Source: Mycobacterium colombiense
Lineage (GTDB): Bacteria; Actinomycetota; Actinomycetes; Mycobacteriales; Mycobacteriaceae
Length of the DNA stretch: 64,000 bases
Assembly: GCF_001672755.1 (NCBI RefSeq)
Contig: NZ_LZKI01000047.1
Location: 1 to 64,000 of the forward strand
Direction: 5' to 3'
Shown here: one piece after another, positions 44,480 through 52,985 of the stretch
How positions within the stretch are numbered: position 1 is the stretch's first letter
Layout: each line of letters opens with the position of its first letter
The notes under the pieces: generated by a model
Told to the model about the DNA's origin: nothing
The model's database searches: none
The model's input: the letters and a program-made list of their open reading frames with translations, nothing else
Program-made: the position numbers and the translations under genes

Positions 44480-45028
44480 TCACGGGAAAAGCGGCAGATG
44501 CCACAGCCGCATGCCAGGGTCCAGCAGCCACAACCGCAGCATGGTCAGCCGCATGATGCGGACCGCGCTGGTGATCATGAAGAGCGCCAGCGGCACCTCG
44601 ATCAACAGCGCCGTGATCACCGAGAGCCAGATGTCCTTGGGTCCGGCGGTCATCAGGTCGAACCACGCGTCGCAGATCAGCAGGACCCCGGTGGTAAAGG
44701 CGGCGAGCACCAGCAACTGACGACGCAGGTACCCGAGCACCGCCGTCGTCAGCATGAACCCGACCAGCAGGACGTCGAAGCCGATCCAGGTGATGGGCCA
44801 GTTGTGTGCGACGTAGTTCTCCGGCAGCGTCACCGACAGATACCCCAGCCACGGGACCATGGCCATGGAGCCACCGACCATCAGGCTCAGCCGGATGCGC
44901 CGCACCCGCGCCAGGAACTCCGGATCGATGACGTCACCCAGCGGCTGCTCCAGCCGGGTGATCAGCTCCCGCCGTTGCTCGGGCGTGAGCGCCGCGATCT
45001 GCGCGTCGGTCAGAATGCCGTCGGTCAT
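44480..45028 (-). CDS. Four-helix membrane protein, unknown function
   Basis: 182 residues from ATG 45028. A soluble N-terminal stretch MTDGILTDAQIAALTPEQRRELITRLEQPL is followed by four hydrophobic segments (about 48-66, 76-98, 104-122 and 134-158) and a short tail. The N-terminal helix with ALTPEQRRELI resembles many small actinobacterial membrane proteins. It lies 30 bp downstream of the VOC protein gene on the same strand, so the two are probably co-transcribed. Function unknown. Confidence 0.78.
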   Translation of the reverse strand: MTDGILTDAQIAALTPEQRRELITRLEQPLGDVIDPEFLARVRRIRLSLMVGGSMAMVPWLGYLSVTLPENYVAHNWPITWIGFDVLLVGFMLTTAVLGYLRRQLLVLAAFTTGVLLICDAWFDLMTAGPKDIWLSVITALLIEVPLALFMITSAVRIMRLTMLRLWLLDPGMRLWHLPLFP

Positions 45029-45058
45029 GAAAATATCCTCCGGCTCGGCCCGGTCAAA

Positions 45059-45640
45059 TCAGTGGGCGGCGCCCACCGGGGGCCGCCGGTCCGCCGCGGT
45101 CCTGGGCACGGCCTGGGCGTCGCTGCTATCGAATTCCTTGACCCAGCAAGCGAATTCAAGGGTGATGCCGTCCGGATCCTGGAAATAGAACGAGCGCACG
45201 TAGACGCCGGGATGGACGGTCGCAGACACCTGCATGGGACTTTCGTCGTGGTTGAGCACCGGCCCGACCCGCACCCCCTTGTCCTTGAGGAGCTGGCGGT
45301 AGGTGTCGAACTTCTCGGCCGGCACGTGGAAGGCGAGATGGTTCATCGTGCTGACGGCGCTGGTGATGTCGCCGATACCCGGGATGGCGCCCGGCGACGA
45401 GATCCCCGGCACCCGGTCGGGGGCGTCGGCGAACCAGAAGAAGGCGACGCAGTCGCCGTTGCCGGCGTCGAAGAAGAAGTGCTGGCCGGCGCCGCCGGGT
45501 AGGTCCAGCGATTTGATCAGCGGCATGCCGAGGATGTTGCTGTAGAAGTCCACGGTCTTTGCCATGTCCGAACACACCAGGGCGACATGGTTGATCCCGC
45601 CGAGGTCGAATTCCGTGTTGGTGTTGTGCGGCTTGATCAT
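45059..45640 (-). CDS. Glyoxalase/VOC-superfamily protein (Rv0274-like)
   Basis: 193 residues from ATG 45640 with GGGAG 8 nt upstream; TTG 45682 would extend it. Matches the length of Rv0274. The vicinal-oxygen-chelate fold is evident from the repeated GGINHVALVCSDMAKTVDFYSNILGMPLI (about 14-42) and STMNHLAFHVPAEKFDTYRQLLKDKGV (about 95-121) units, and DPDGITLEFACWVKE near the C-terminus with metal-binding His and Glu positions. Possible dioxygenase or glyoxalase; substrate unknown. Divergent from the TetR at 45737, separated by 96 bp that hold a palindrome. Confidence 0.87.
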   Translation of the reverse strand: MIKPHNTNTEFDLGGINHVALVCSDMAKTVDFYSNILGMPLIKSLDLPGGAGQHFFFDAGNGDCVAFFWFADAPDRVPGISSPGAIPGIGDITSAVSTMNHLAFHVPAEKFDTYRQLLKDKGVRVGPVLNHDESPMQVSATVHPGVYVRSFYFQDPDGITLEFACWVKEFDSSDAQAVPRTAADRRPPVGAAH

Positions 45641-45691
45641 CTGGTGGCTCCCCTCGGTCCCCGGCTTGACGATCCTGGCCAAGATGCAAAT

Positions 45692-45713
45692 CTGAATCTA
45701 ACATCAGTTTCAG
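45692..45713. promoter_or_regulatory. Candidate TetR operator between VOC and tetR genes
   Basis: Interrupted palindrome CTGAATCT-N6-AGTTTCAG (7 of 8 arm positions complementary) in the 96-bp divergent region. Placement suggests autoregulation and control of the VOC-membrane protein unit; unproven. Confidence 0.5.
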
Positions 45714-45736
45714 TTTTGGCCCAGGGAGGTGCGCAG

Positions 45737-46372
45737 GTGTCGACCGCGGCATCCCCTGCTGGCCGGGCCGGCGCGCCCGCCGAACTTCCCACCGCTCGCG
45801 GCAGGCGCACGCAGGCCGCCATCGACATGGCCGCCCGGACCGTCATCGCGCGCAAGGGCGTCCTCGCCATGACCATCGCCGACATCGCAGCGGAGGCCGG
45901 ACGTTCGGCGGCATCCTTCTACAACTACTACGACTCCAAAGAGGCGATGGTGCGCCAGTGGGCGCTGCGCTTCCGTGACGAGGCCAACGAGCGCGCGCTG
46001 TCGGTGACCGCACACGGTTTGTCCGATCGAGAGCGGGCCCATGCCGCGGCCGCCGCCCACTGGCACACTTACCGCCACCGGCTCGCCGAGGTAATCAGCG
46101 TGTCGCAGCTGGCGATGGTCAACGACGACTTCGCCCAATACTGGGCCGAGATCTGCGAGATACCAATCTCTTTCATCGCCGAATCGGTCCGGCGGGCCCA
46201 GGCCGAGGGTCATTGCCGCGACGACGATCCCCGCCTGATCGCCGAGGCCATCGTGGCGATGTTCAACCAGTTCTGCTACATCCAGCTCGGTGGGGCGCGC
46301 GCGGCGGAACCCGACGATCAGGCCTGCATCCAGACCCTGGCCAACATCTACTACCGGGCCATCTATGCGTAA
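45737..46372 (+). CDS. TetR family regulator (Rv0273c-like)
   Basis: 211 residues from GTG 45737 with GGGAGG 7 nt upstream; the open frame extends to 45587. DNA-binding domain: RRTQAAIDMAARTVIARKG then MTIADIAAEAGRSAASFYNYYDSKEAM, a canonical TetR helix-turn-helix. C-terminal domain with YWAEICEIPISFIAESVRRAQ. Close to the size of Rv0273c. Followed after 14 bp by an alpha/beta hydrolase on the same strand, and divergent from the VOC gene, so it may control both. Confidence 0.88.
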   Translation: MSTAASPAGRAGAPAELPTARGRRTQAAIDMAARTVIARKGVLAMTIADIAAEAGRSAASFYNYYDSKEAMVRQWALRFRDEANERALSVTAHGLSDRERAHAAAAAHWHTYRHRLAEVISVSQLAMVNDDFAQYWAEICEIPISFIAESVRRAQAEGHCRDDDPRLIAEAIVAMFNQFCYIQLGGARAAEPDDQACIQTLANIYYRAIYA

Positions 46373-46386
46373 GGGGGACCGCTGAA

Positions 46387-47517
46387 TTGACTCGTCGTAT
46401 CGGTGCCGGAGTGATCCGCGAGTTCATCGGGGTGCCGTCGCCCACCGCGGGGCGCGCGGGCGCGGGCGGGCATCCGTGCCAGGGGCTGTATCACCGGGGG
46501 GTGGGCCGCAAACCCACAGTGGCGATGATCGCCACGCACTATCAGATCGACTTCTCCGAGCACTATCTCGCCGACTACATGGCCACGCGCGGCGTCGGCT
46601 TCCTGGGCTGGAACACCCGGTTTCGCGGCTTCGAAAGCAGCTTTCTGCTCGACCACGCGCTGGTCGACATCGGCGTCGGGGTGCGCTGGCTGCGCGAGGT
46701 CCAGGGCGTGGATACCGTGGTGCTGTTGGGCAATTCGGGTGGCGGCTCGTTGATGGCCGCCTACCAGTCGCAGGCGGTCGAACCGAATGTGACTCCCCTG
46801 GACGGCATGCGCCCGGCCGCCGGGCTGACCGAATTGCCACCGGCCGACGGCTACGTGGCCACCGCCGCCCATCCCGGGCGCCCGGAGGTGCTCACCGCCT
46901 GGATGGACGCCGCCGTCGTCGACGAGAACGACCCGGTGGCCACCGACGCCGACCTCGACCTGTTCAACGAGCACAACGGGCCGCCCTACTCACCGGAGTT
47001 CCTCGCCCGCTACCGCGGCGCGCAGACCGCGCGCAACCACGCGATCACCGATTGGGCCGAAACGGAACTCAAACGCGTTCGCGCGGCGGGGTTTTCGGAT
47101 CGCCCGTTTTCCGTGATGCGGACCTGGGCCGATCCCCGCATGGTCGACCCCGGCATCGAACCCACCAAGCGGCAACCCAACATGTGCTACGCGGGCGTCC
47201 CGGCCAAGGCGAACCGCTCGGCGCGCGGAATCGCGGCGGCCTGCACGCTGCGCAACTGGCTGAGCATGTGGAGCCTGCGGGTGGCCCAGACCCGCGCCGA
47301 ACCGCACCTGGCCCGGATCAGCTGTCCCGCCCTGGTGATCAACGCCGAGGCCGACACCGGGGTGTTTCCCTCTGACGCCCAACGCATTTTCGACGCACTC
47401 GCAGGAACCGACAAGACGCAGGCCTCGGTCGACACCGACCACTACTTCACCACCCCGGGGGCGCGTGGCGAGCAGGCCGACATCATCACCCGATGGATCG
47501 GCAAGCGGTGGCGCTGA
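46387..47517 (+). CDS. Alpha/beta-hydrolase fold protein (Rv0272c-like)
   Basis: 376 residues from TTG 46387, preceded by GGGGGA; a GTG at 46411 is an alternative and the frame opens at 46213. The size agrees with the 377 residues I recall for Rv0272c. LLGNSGGGSLMAAYQ (about 114-128) is the nucleophile elbow (G-N-S-G-G), and HYFTTPG near the end provides the likely catalytic His, with AEADTGVFPSD a candidate acid region. Esterase or hydrolase; substrate unknown. Co-directional with the TetR upstream. Confidence 0.83.
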   Translation: MTRRIGAGVIREFIGVPSPTAGRAGAGGHPCQGLYHRGVGRKPTVAMIATHYQIDFSEHYLADYMATRGVGFLGWNTRFRGFESSFLLDHALVDIGVGVRWLREVQGVDTVVLLGNSGGGSLMAAYQSQAVEPNVTPLDGMRPAAGLTELPPADGYVATAAHPGRPEVLTAWMDAAVVDENDPVATDADLDLFNEHNGPPYSPEFLARYRGAQTARNHAITDWAETELKRVRAAGFSDRPFSVMRTWADPRMVDPGIEPTKRQPNMCYAGVPAKANRSARGIAAACTLRNWLSMWSLRVAQTRAEPHLARISCPALVINAEADTGVFPSDAQRIFDALAGTDKTQASVDTDHYFTTPGARGEQADIITRWIGKRWR

Positions 47518-47575
47518 TAATTCGTGCCCATTTCGTCCCGGGTGTCCGCCACGGACAGCCGGCAGCCCGTATCGT

Positions 47576-47593
47576 CAACCAACCGACTGGTTG
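47576..47593. promoter_or_regulatory. Candidate TetR-type operator upstream of fadE6
   Basis: Interrupted palindrome CAACCA-N6-TGGTTG located 56 bp before the fadE6 ATG. The form ACCAACCnnnTGGTTG is typical for TetR regulators of fatty-acid genes. No regulator is assigned. Confidence 0.5.
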
Positions 47594-47648
47594 TTAGCTT
47601 GGAAGGTACTGGGCCGAAACGGCCTCCTGCAGCAACGGAAGGCGACCA

Positions 47649-49850
47649 ATGCCGATCGCGATAAATCCCGAGCATCAAGACCTGGCCGATTCCGTGCGAT
47701 CACTGGTGGCGCGCGTCGCGCCGTCCGAGACGCTGCATGCGGCCATGGAAACGCCCGTAGACAACCCCCCGCCGTACTGGCAGGCCGCGGCCGACCAAGG
47801 ACTGCACGGTGTTCATCTCGCCGAATCCGTCGGCGGGCAGGGGTTCGGCATCCTCGAGCTGGCCATCGTGCTGGCCGAATTCGGTTACGGCGCGGTGCCG
47901 GGGCCGTTCGTGCCGTCGGCGATCGCCAGTGCCCTGATCTCCGCGCACGACCCGGACGCGAAGGTGCTCTCCGAGCTGGCGTCGGGTGCCGAAATCGCCT
48001 CCTACGGCCTGAATTGCTGTGCGCTGACCGCCACCCGGCAGGGCAATTCGCTGGTGATCCGCGGCGAGGTCCGTGCGGTGCCCGCCGCGGCGCAGGCCAC
48101 GCTGCTGGTGTTGCCGGTCGCGATCGACAGCGGTGAGGCGTGGGCGGTGCTGCGCGCCGACCAGCTCGAGATCGAGCCGGTGAAAAGCCTGGATCCGCTG
48201 CGCCCCATCGCCGATGTACGGGCCAATGCCGTCGAGGTCGGCGAGGACGTCGTGCTGACGAACCTGAGCATGGCGACGGCGCACGCGGTGATGACCACGC
48301 TGCTGTCCGCCGAAGCCATCGGCGTGGCGCGCTGGGCGACCGACACGGCCTCGCACTACGCCAAGATCCGTGAGCAGTTCGGCCGCCCGATCGGCCAGTT
48401 CCAGGCCATCAAGCACAAGTGCGCCGAGATGATCGCCGACACCGAGCGGGCCACCGCGGCCGTGTGGGATGCCGCCCGTGCGATCGACGAGGCCCGCGAA
48501 AACGGTTGGGACACAGCCGGTTCACACGTCGACTTCGCGGCCGCTGTCGCGGCGACGCTGGCGCCCGCGGCCGCCCAGCGCTGCGCCCAGGACTGCATTC
48601 AGGTGCACGGCGGGATCGGCTTCACCTGGGAGCACGACACGAACGTGTACTACCGCCGGGCGCTGATGCTTGCCGCCTCCTTCGGCCGCAGTTCGGACTA
48701 CCCGCAGAAGGTCGTCGACACCGCCACCACCACCGGCATGCGCACGGTGGACATCGACCTCGACCCCGACACCGAGAAGCTGCGGGCCGAGATCCGGGCC
48801 GAGGTCTCCGCGCTCAAGGAGATGGAGCGTGATCCGCGCAGGGTCGCGATCGCCGAGGGGGGCTGGGTACTGCCGTACCTCCCGAAGCCGTGGGGCCGGG
48901 CCGCCAGTCCGGTGGAGCAGATCATCATCGCCCAGGAGTTCTCCTCCGGGCGGGTCAAGCGGCCGCAGGTCGGCATCGCCGCGTGGATCATTCCGTCGAT
49001 CGTCGCGTTCGGGACCGAGGAGCAAAAGCAACGGTTCCTGCCGCCGACCTTCCGCGGCGAGATGATCTGGTGCCAGCTGTTTTCCGAACCCGGCGCCGGA
49101 TCGGACCTGGCCGGCCTCTCCACCAAGGCCACCCGAACCGACGGCGGCTGGCGCGTCACCGGCCAGAAGATCTGGACCACCGCAGCGCAGTTCTCGCAGT
49201 GGGGTGCACTGCTGGCCAGGACGGATCCCAGCGCCCCGAAACACAATGGCATCACGTACTTCCTGCTGGACATGCGCAGTGAAGGCGTGACGGTCACGCC
49301 GCTGCGCGAGCTCACCGGCAACGCGATGTTCAACACCGTCTACATCGATGACGTGTTCGTGCCCGACGACTGCGTGCTCGGTGAGGTCAACCGGGGGTGG
49401 GAGGTCAGCCGCAACACGCTGACCGCGGAGCGGGTGTCGATCGGCAGCAGCGACGCGAACTTCCTGGCGACCCTGCCCCAGTTCGTCGATTTCGTTCGCG
49501 ACGGCCACTTCGACCAGATCGCCCAGCATCGGGCGGGCCAATTGATTGCCGAGGGCCATGCGGCCAAGGTGCTCAACCTGCGTTCGACGCTGTTGACGCT
49601 GGCCGGCGGGGACGCTATGCCTTCGGCGGCGATCTCCAAGTTGCTGTCCATGCGGACCGGCCAGGGTTACGCCGAATTCGCGGTCTCGTCGTTCGGCACA
49701 GATGCCGCCATCGGCGACCCCGACCAATTACCCGGCAAATGGGGCGAATACCTGTTGGCCAGCCGTGCCACCACCATTTACGGCGGCACCTCCGAGGTGC
49801 AGCTGAACATCATCGCCGAACGGCTGTTGGGCCTGCCCCGCGACCCGTAA
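47649..49850 (+). CDS. fadE6: Acyl-CoA dehydrogenase, two-domain fusion, FadE6
   Basis: 733 residues, twice the usual acyl-CoA dehydrogenase length, matching Rv0271c. The first half (about 1-370) contains EQFGRPIGQFQAIKH (about 240) and IQVHGGIGFTWEHD; the second (about 380-733) has SEPGAGSDLAGLSTKAT (about 479), QKIWTTAAQF and the closing TIYGGTSEVQLNIIAERLLGLPRDP. These are FAD-binding and dimer contacts of the family. It performs the first, FAD-dependent desaturation of an acyl-CoA in beta-oxidation; the chain type is unknown. Converges with fadD2, its plausible partner. Confidence 0.92.
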   Translation: MPIAINPEHQDLADSVRSLVARVAPSETLHAAMETPVDNPPPYWQAAADQGLHGVHLAESVGGQGFGILELAIVLAEFGYGAVPGPFVPSAIASALISAHDPDAKVLSELASGAEIASYGLNCCALTATRQGNSLVIRGEVRAVPAAAQATLLVLPVAIDSGEAWAVLRADQLEIEPVKSLDPLRPIADVRANAVEVGEDVVLTNLSMATAHAVMTTLLSAEAIGVARWATDTASHYAKIREQFGRPIGQFQAIKHKCAEMIADTERATAAVWDAARAIDEARENGWDTAGSHVDFAAAVAATLAPAAAQRCAQDCIQVHGGIGFTWEHDTNVYYRRALMLAASFGRSSDYPQKVVDTATTTGMRTVDIDLDPDTEKLRAEIRAEVSALKEMERDPRRVAIAEGGWVLPYLPKPWGRAASPVEQIIIAQEFSSGRVKRPQVGIAAWIIPSIVAFGTEEQKQRFLPPTFRGEMIWCQLFSEPGAGSDLAGLSTKATRTDGGWRVTGQKIWTTAAQFSQWGALLARTDPSAPKHNGITYFLLDMRSEGVTVTPLRELTGNAMFNTVYIDDVFVPDDCVLGEVNRGWEVSRNTLTAERVSIGSSDANFLATLPQFVDFVRDGHFDQIAQHRAGQLIAEGHAAKVLNLRSTLLTLAGGDAMPSAAISKLLSMRTGQGYAEFAVSSFGTDAAIGDPDQLPGKWGEYLLASRATTIYGGTSEVQLNIIAERLLGLPRDP

Positions 49851-49878
49851 AGCTTCGCAAAAGGGCCCGAAACAGGGC

Positions 49879-49909
49879 CATGCCGACCTGACTACGTCAG
49901 GCCGGCATG
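49879..49909. terminator. Hairpin after fadE6, likely bidirectional terminator
   Basis: Arms CATGCCGACCTGAC and GTCAGGCCGGCATG (13 of 14 paired) with a 3-nt loop, 29 bp after the fadE6 stop. It lies between the convergent fadE6 and the secreted-protein gene; no U-tract, as is common in mycobacteria. Confidence 0.62.
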
Positions 49910-49984
49910 GATCCCCCCAATACGCGGTCGGCCATCCCGAGGGTTGGCGTGTCGGTGATGGCTCCTACCGCGCGGAGATGGTGA

Positions 49985-50281
49985 TCACCACCACCAGTTC
50001 CACCAGTGCTGGGGGCCCCAGTAGCCACCGCCACGGCCCCAGTTGCCGTGCCCCCAATTGCCATTTCCCCGACCATCATGGCCACCCCATCCGCGACCGC
50101 CGGGGCGATCGGGGATGAAGCCCGGTCCGCTGTGCGGCCCAGCACTGGCGAAGCTCGTGGTGGCTGCGGGCGCAGGAGCGGCCTGAGCCGAGGGGGCGCC
50201 GCCGAAAAGCAGCGCGCCGGCCACAGCCCCGGCACCTAGGACACCTGCGGCCGCGCCGCGTAATGATCGCCCGAAGATCAT
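49985..50281 (-). CDS. Small secreted Gly/Trp/Asn-rich protein
   Basis: 98 residues from ATG 50281 (AAGGGA 6 nt upstream). Signal peptide 1-34 (IFGRSLRGAAAGVLGAGAVAGALLFGG...AQA, cleavage before AP). The mature part is low complexity: DRPGGRGWGGHDGRGNGNWG and GPQHWWNWWW, with at least nine Trp near the end and two His. No cysteine, no catalytic motif. Such peptides may interact with the cell wall or metals; I recognise no family. Trp-rich C-terminus is odd. Confidence 0.75.
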   Translation of the reverse strand: MIFGRSLRGAAAGVLGAGAVAGALLFGGAPSAQAAPAPAATTSFASAGPHSGPGFIPDRPGGRGWGGHDGRGNGNWGHGNWGRGGGYWGPQHWWNWWW

Positions 50282-50851
50282 CGAAGTTCCCTTTCCAACC
50301 ACTTGCCACCGATAGCAAAAACGCTAGTTGGACATTTCAGAGCAAACAAGGGTAATTCGCTATTTGTCTATTGTGAATTGGATAACAACGGCGCTGAACC
50401 CGGCCAATAGTGGGTGTGGTTGTTGGCCCGTATTTGCGTAATTCATCTATGTGCAGATACTGACGCTTGGGGGCTGTCTCGTTCTATTGACACAGCTCAA
50501 CCGCCATCTACTGATCTACTGGCCTACGGATCACGTACCTACTGAAACGCGACTTTCCGCGTTAGCAGATATTCTGACTTTCCGGATTTTTCGGGAAACC
50601 CATGCCATCCCCATCTAGAGCCAGCCAAGAGAGAATTTCGGGCATACAGCTACTTGTACCTTTTTGCGACACGATCTGCGGGGTGAGCCGCCGCGGCGCC
50701 GCGCAGCTGCGTCCCTATCCGTGGCGCGGCCGACCAAGAGGGCGGGCGGCCCGGCGACGCGACTTACGCTGGCGTCGGTGACAGAATCAGTATTGACACA
50801 ACGGCACCGAGCGCTGATTTACTGATTGGCACTCACGGAGGAAGAACCGAA
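50282..50851. other. 570-bp intergenic region, relatively AT-rich
   Basis: The part 50300-50660 is visibly less GC-rich than the surrounding genes (for example ATTCGCTATTTGTCTATTG) and lacks any ORF with a credible start. It holds the promoters for the secreted protein (left) and the RHH-like gene (right); GGAGGAAG before 50852 is the latter's ribosome-binding site. I saw no tRNA, attachment-site repeat or large hairpin. Confidence 0.6.
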
Positions 50852-51211
50852 GTGAACTTCAACAGCAGCCACAGCGGACCCAGCGCCGGAGCTTTTCGCG
50901 CCCCCAACTCGGCCGGGCCTTCCGGAGACGCCGCCCCCACCGAACGGCTCACCAGTCTCGGGCCTGGCGGCCCGCGGATAGCCAACCAGCCGGCGGTCGG
51001 CCAGCAGGGACGCACGCAGCGGACACGCCGAACCGTCGACCTGCCGGCGGCGACTCACCGGGCCCTCGACATTTGGCAGCGTGAGGCGGCCGACCGGCTG
51101 GGAGTCGCCCGGGTGACCGGGCAAGAGGTCCTCACCGCGCTCATCGACCAACTTCTGGTCGACCCCAAGCTGACGGCACAGATCACCCGCGCCATCAAAG
51201 ACCGGCGCTGA
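50852..51211 (+). CDS. Putative ribbon-helix-helix-like DNA-binding protein
   Basis: 119 residues from GTG 50852, with GGAGGAAG 7 nt upstream. The first 55 residues are low-complexity Gly/Pro/Ser/Asn; the second half TRRTVDLPAATHRALDIWQREAADRLGVARVTGQEVLTALIDQLLVDPKLTAQITRAIKDRR looks like a ribbon (RTVDLP) followed by two helices, as in RHH/ParD-type proteins and partition accessory proteins. No toxin or ParA gene is adjacent. It sits beside an AT-rich gap, so an acquired regulator is conceivable. Family call is tentative. Confidence 0.6.
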   Translation: MNFNSSHSGPSAGAFRAPNSAGPSGDAAPTERLTSLGPGGPRIANQPAVGQQGRTQRTRRTVDLPAATHRALDIWQREAADRLGVARVTGQEVLTALIDQLLVDPKLTAQITRAIKDRR

Positions 51212-51248
51212 CCCCGCGTATCAGGCAAGGCCCGGAGATCCGGACGGC

Positions 51249-52928
51249 CTAGTCGACGTCCATTTCGCGCAACTCGCGCTTGAGGATCTTGCCCGTCGGG
51301 TTGCGCGGCAGCTCGTCGAGGAAGACCACCTCACGCGGCACCTTGTAGCGGGCCAGGTGGTCGCGCACGTAGTGCTTGACGGTGTCCTCGTCGAGGTCGG
51401 CGCCGTCCTTCTTCACCACGAAGGCGCGCAGGCGGTGGCCCCATTCCTTGTCTTCGACGCCGATCGCGGTGGCCTCCACGACGTCCGGATGCCCGGTGAT
51501 CAGGTCTTCGACCTCGGCCGGGAAGACGTTCTCGCCGCCGGAGACGATCATCTCGTCGTCGCGCCCGCTGATGAACAGCAGGCCGTCCTCGTCGAAGTAG
51601 CCCACGTCACCCGAGGACAACAGCCCGTCGATGATCTGCTTCTTACCGCCGCCGGTGTAGCCCTCGAACGGGAAGGCGTTGCCGACGAAGATGCGGCCCA
51701 CCTCACCCTGCGGCAGCTCCTTGCCGTTGTCGTCGTAGATCTTGACCTTCACGCCCTTGACGACCGGGCCGACCGTCGACGAGTTGTGTTCCAGATGCTT
51801 GGGCTCGGCGATGGTGGCGAAGGCGATCTCCGTCGAGCCGTACATGTTGTAGATGACCGGGCCCAGATCCTTCAGGCCGCGTTCCGCCAGGTCGGCTCCC
51901 AGCGCCGACCCGGATACGAACACGATTTTCAGGCTGGACAGGTCGGGCTTCTTGTCCATCTTCTCGACCGCGTCGAGGATCCGCGACAACATCACCGGGA
52001 CGACGACCATCGCGGTCACCTTGTGCTTCTCGATGTCTTCGAGCACCAGCGGCGGCTTGAACTTCCGGCGCAGCACCAGCGTCGACCCCAAGAACATCGC
52101 GATCGTGCCGTGCAGGAAACCCAGCGCATGGAACATCGGTGCGGGCAGCGACGTCACTTCGCCGGCCTTGAACGGAACGTGCGACAGGATGCCGCCGATG
52201 GGCGCCAGCGTCGGCGGGGTGCTGCGGTTCGCGCCCTTGGGGGTGCCGGTGGTCCCGCTGGTCAGGATGATGATCGACGAGTGCTTGTTCGCCTTGGGCG
52301 CGGGCTTCTTGTCGCTGCGCTCGATCAGGTCGGCCAGCGTGTCGTCCTTGCTGCCGGACTTCTCGTCACTGTCGGGATTGGTCCCCAGCGCCCGTAGTTT
52401 GCCCAGCTCCGGCGAGGCTTTGCTGACGGCCTTGGTGTACTCGTCGTCGTAGATGATCAGCTTGGCGCCCTCGCGCTCCGACACCTCCTTGATCTGCGGG
52501 CCGGAGAACTCGCTGTTGAGCAGGATGATGCGGGCGCCCACCCGCGCGGCACCGAAGTAGGCGATCAGGAACCAGCGGGTGTTGCGGGCCAGGATGGCGA
52601 TGCCGTCGCCGCCCTTGACGCCCTTCTCGATCAGCCCGTTGGCCACCGCGTGCGCCGCCTCGTTCAGCTCTCGGTAGGAGAATTCGCCCTCCTCGTCGAT
52701 GCACGCCGCGCGGTCGGGATGGCGCCTGGCGTTGAGAGCCGGCAGCATGCCGAACTCGCCCCACTTGTAGATGTCGGCGGCCATCGCGGCGTAATTTTGC
52801 GGCGGCTCGATCCGGAACGCGCCCGACTCGAAGATCTTGCGCACGTAATGCAATTCCGCGGAGCCGCGTTCGAGGTACTGCTGAACTTTTGCGGCGGCCT
52901 GACCGGGCAGGCCGAGGAGGTTAGGCAT
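51249..52928 (-). CDS. fadD2: Fatty-acid-CoA ligase FadD2
   Basis: 559 residues from ATG 52928 (the frame extends to 54170 in shadow). ANL-family adenylating enzyme: IIILTSGTTGTPKGANR (about 220-236), YGSTEIAFA (about 350), SSGDVGYFDEDG, GRDDEMIVSGGENVFPAEVED (about 455-475) and C-terminal PRNPTGKILKRELRE with the catalytic Lys. It activates a fatty acid to acyl-CoA (rather than acyl-AMP) in the cytoplasm. Converges with fadE6 across the secreted-protein and RHH genes, as Rv0270/Rv0271c converge in M. tuberculosis. Confidence 0.92.
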   Translation of the reverse strand: MPNLLGLPGQAAAKVQQYLERGSAELHYVRKIFESGAFRIEPPQNYAAMAADIYKWGEFGMLPALNARRHPDRAACIDEEGEFSYRELNEAAHAVANGLIEKGVKGGDGIAILARNTRWFLIAYFGAARVGARIILLNSEFSGPQIKEVSEREGAKLIIYDDEYTKAVSKASPELGKLRALGTNPDSDEKSGSKDDTLADLIERSDKKPAPKANKHSSIIILTSGTTGTPKGANRSTPPTLAPIGGILSHVPFKAGEVTSLPAPMFHALGFLHGTIAMFLGSTLVLRRKFKPPLVLEDIEKHKVTAMVVVPVMLSRILDAVEKMDKKPDLSSLKIVFVSGSALGADLAERGLKDLGPVIYNMYGSTEIAFATIAEPKHLEHNSSTVGPVVKGVKVKIYDDNGKELPQGEVGRIFVGNAFPFEGYTGGGKKQIIDGLLSSGDVGYFDEDGLLFISGRDDEMIVSGGENVFPAEVEDLITGHPDVVEATAIGVEDKEWGHRLRAFVVKKDGADLDEDTVKHYVRDHLARYKVPREVVFLDELPRNPTGKILKRELREMDVD

Positions 52929-52985
52929 GAAATCCACCTTATGTGACGTCCGTCTCAGTACGGCCAGAAATTCTGGCGAATTAGC

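Noticed and set aside
50282-50851. tRNA, attachment site or prophage border in the AT-rich gap
   Set aside because: No tRNA cloverleaf sequence, integrase gene or flanking direct repeats seen.
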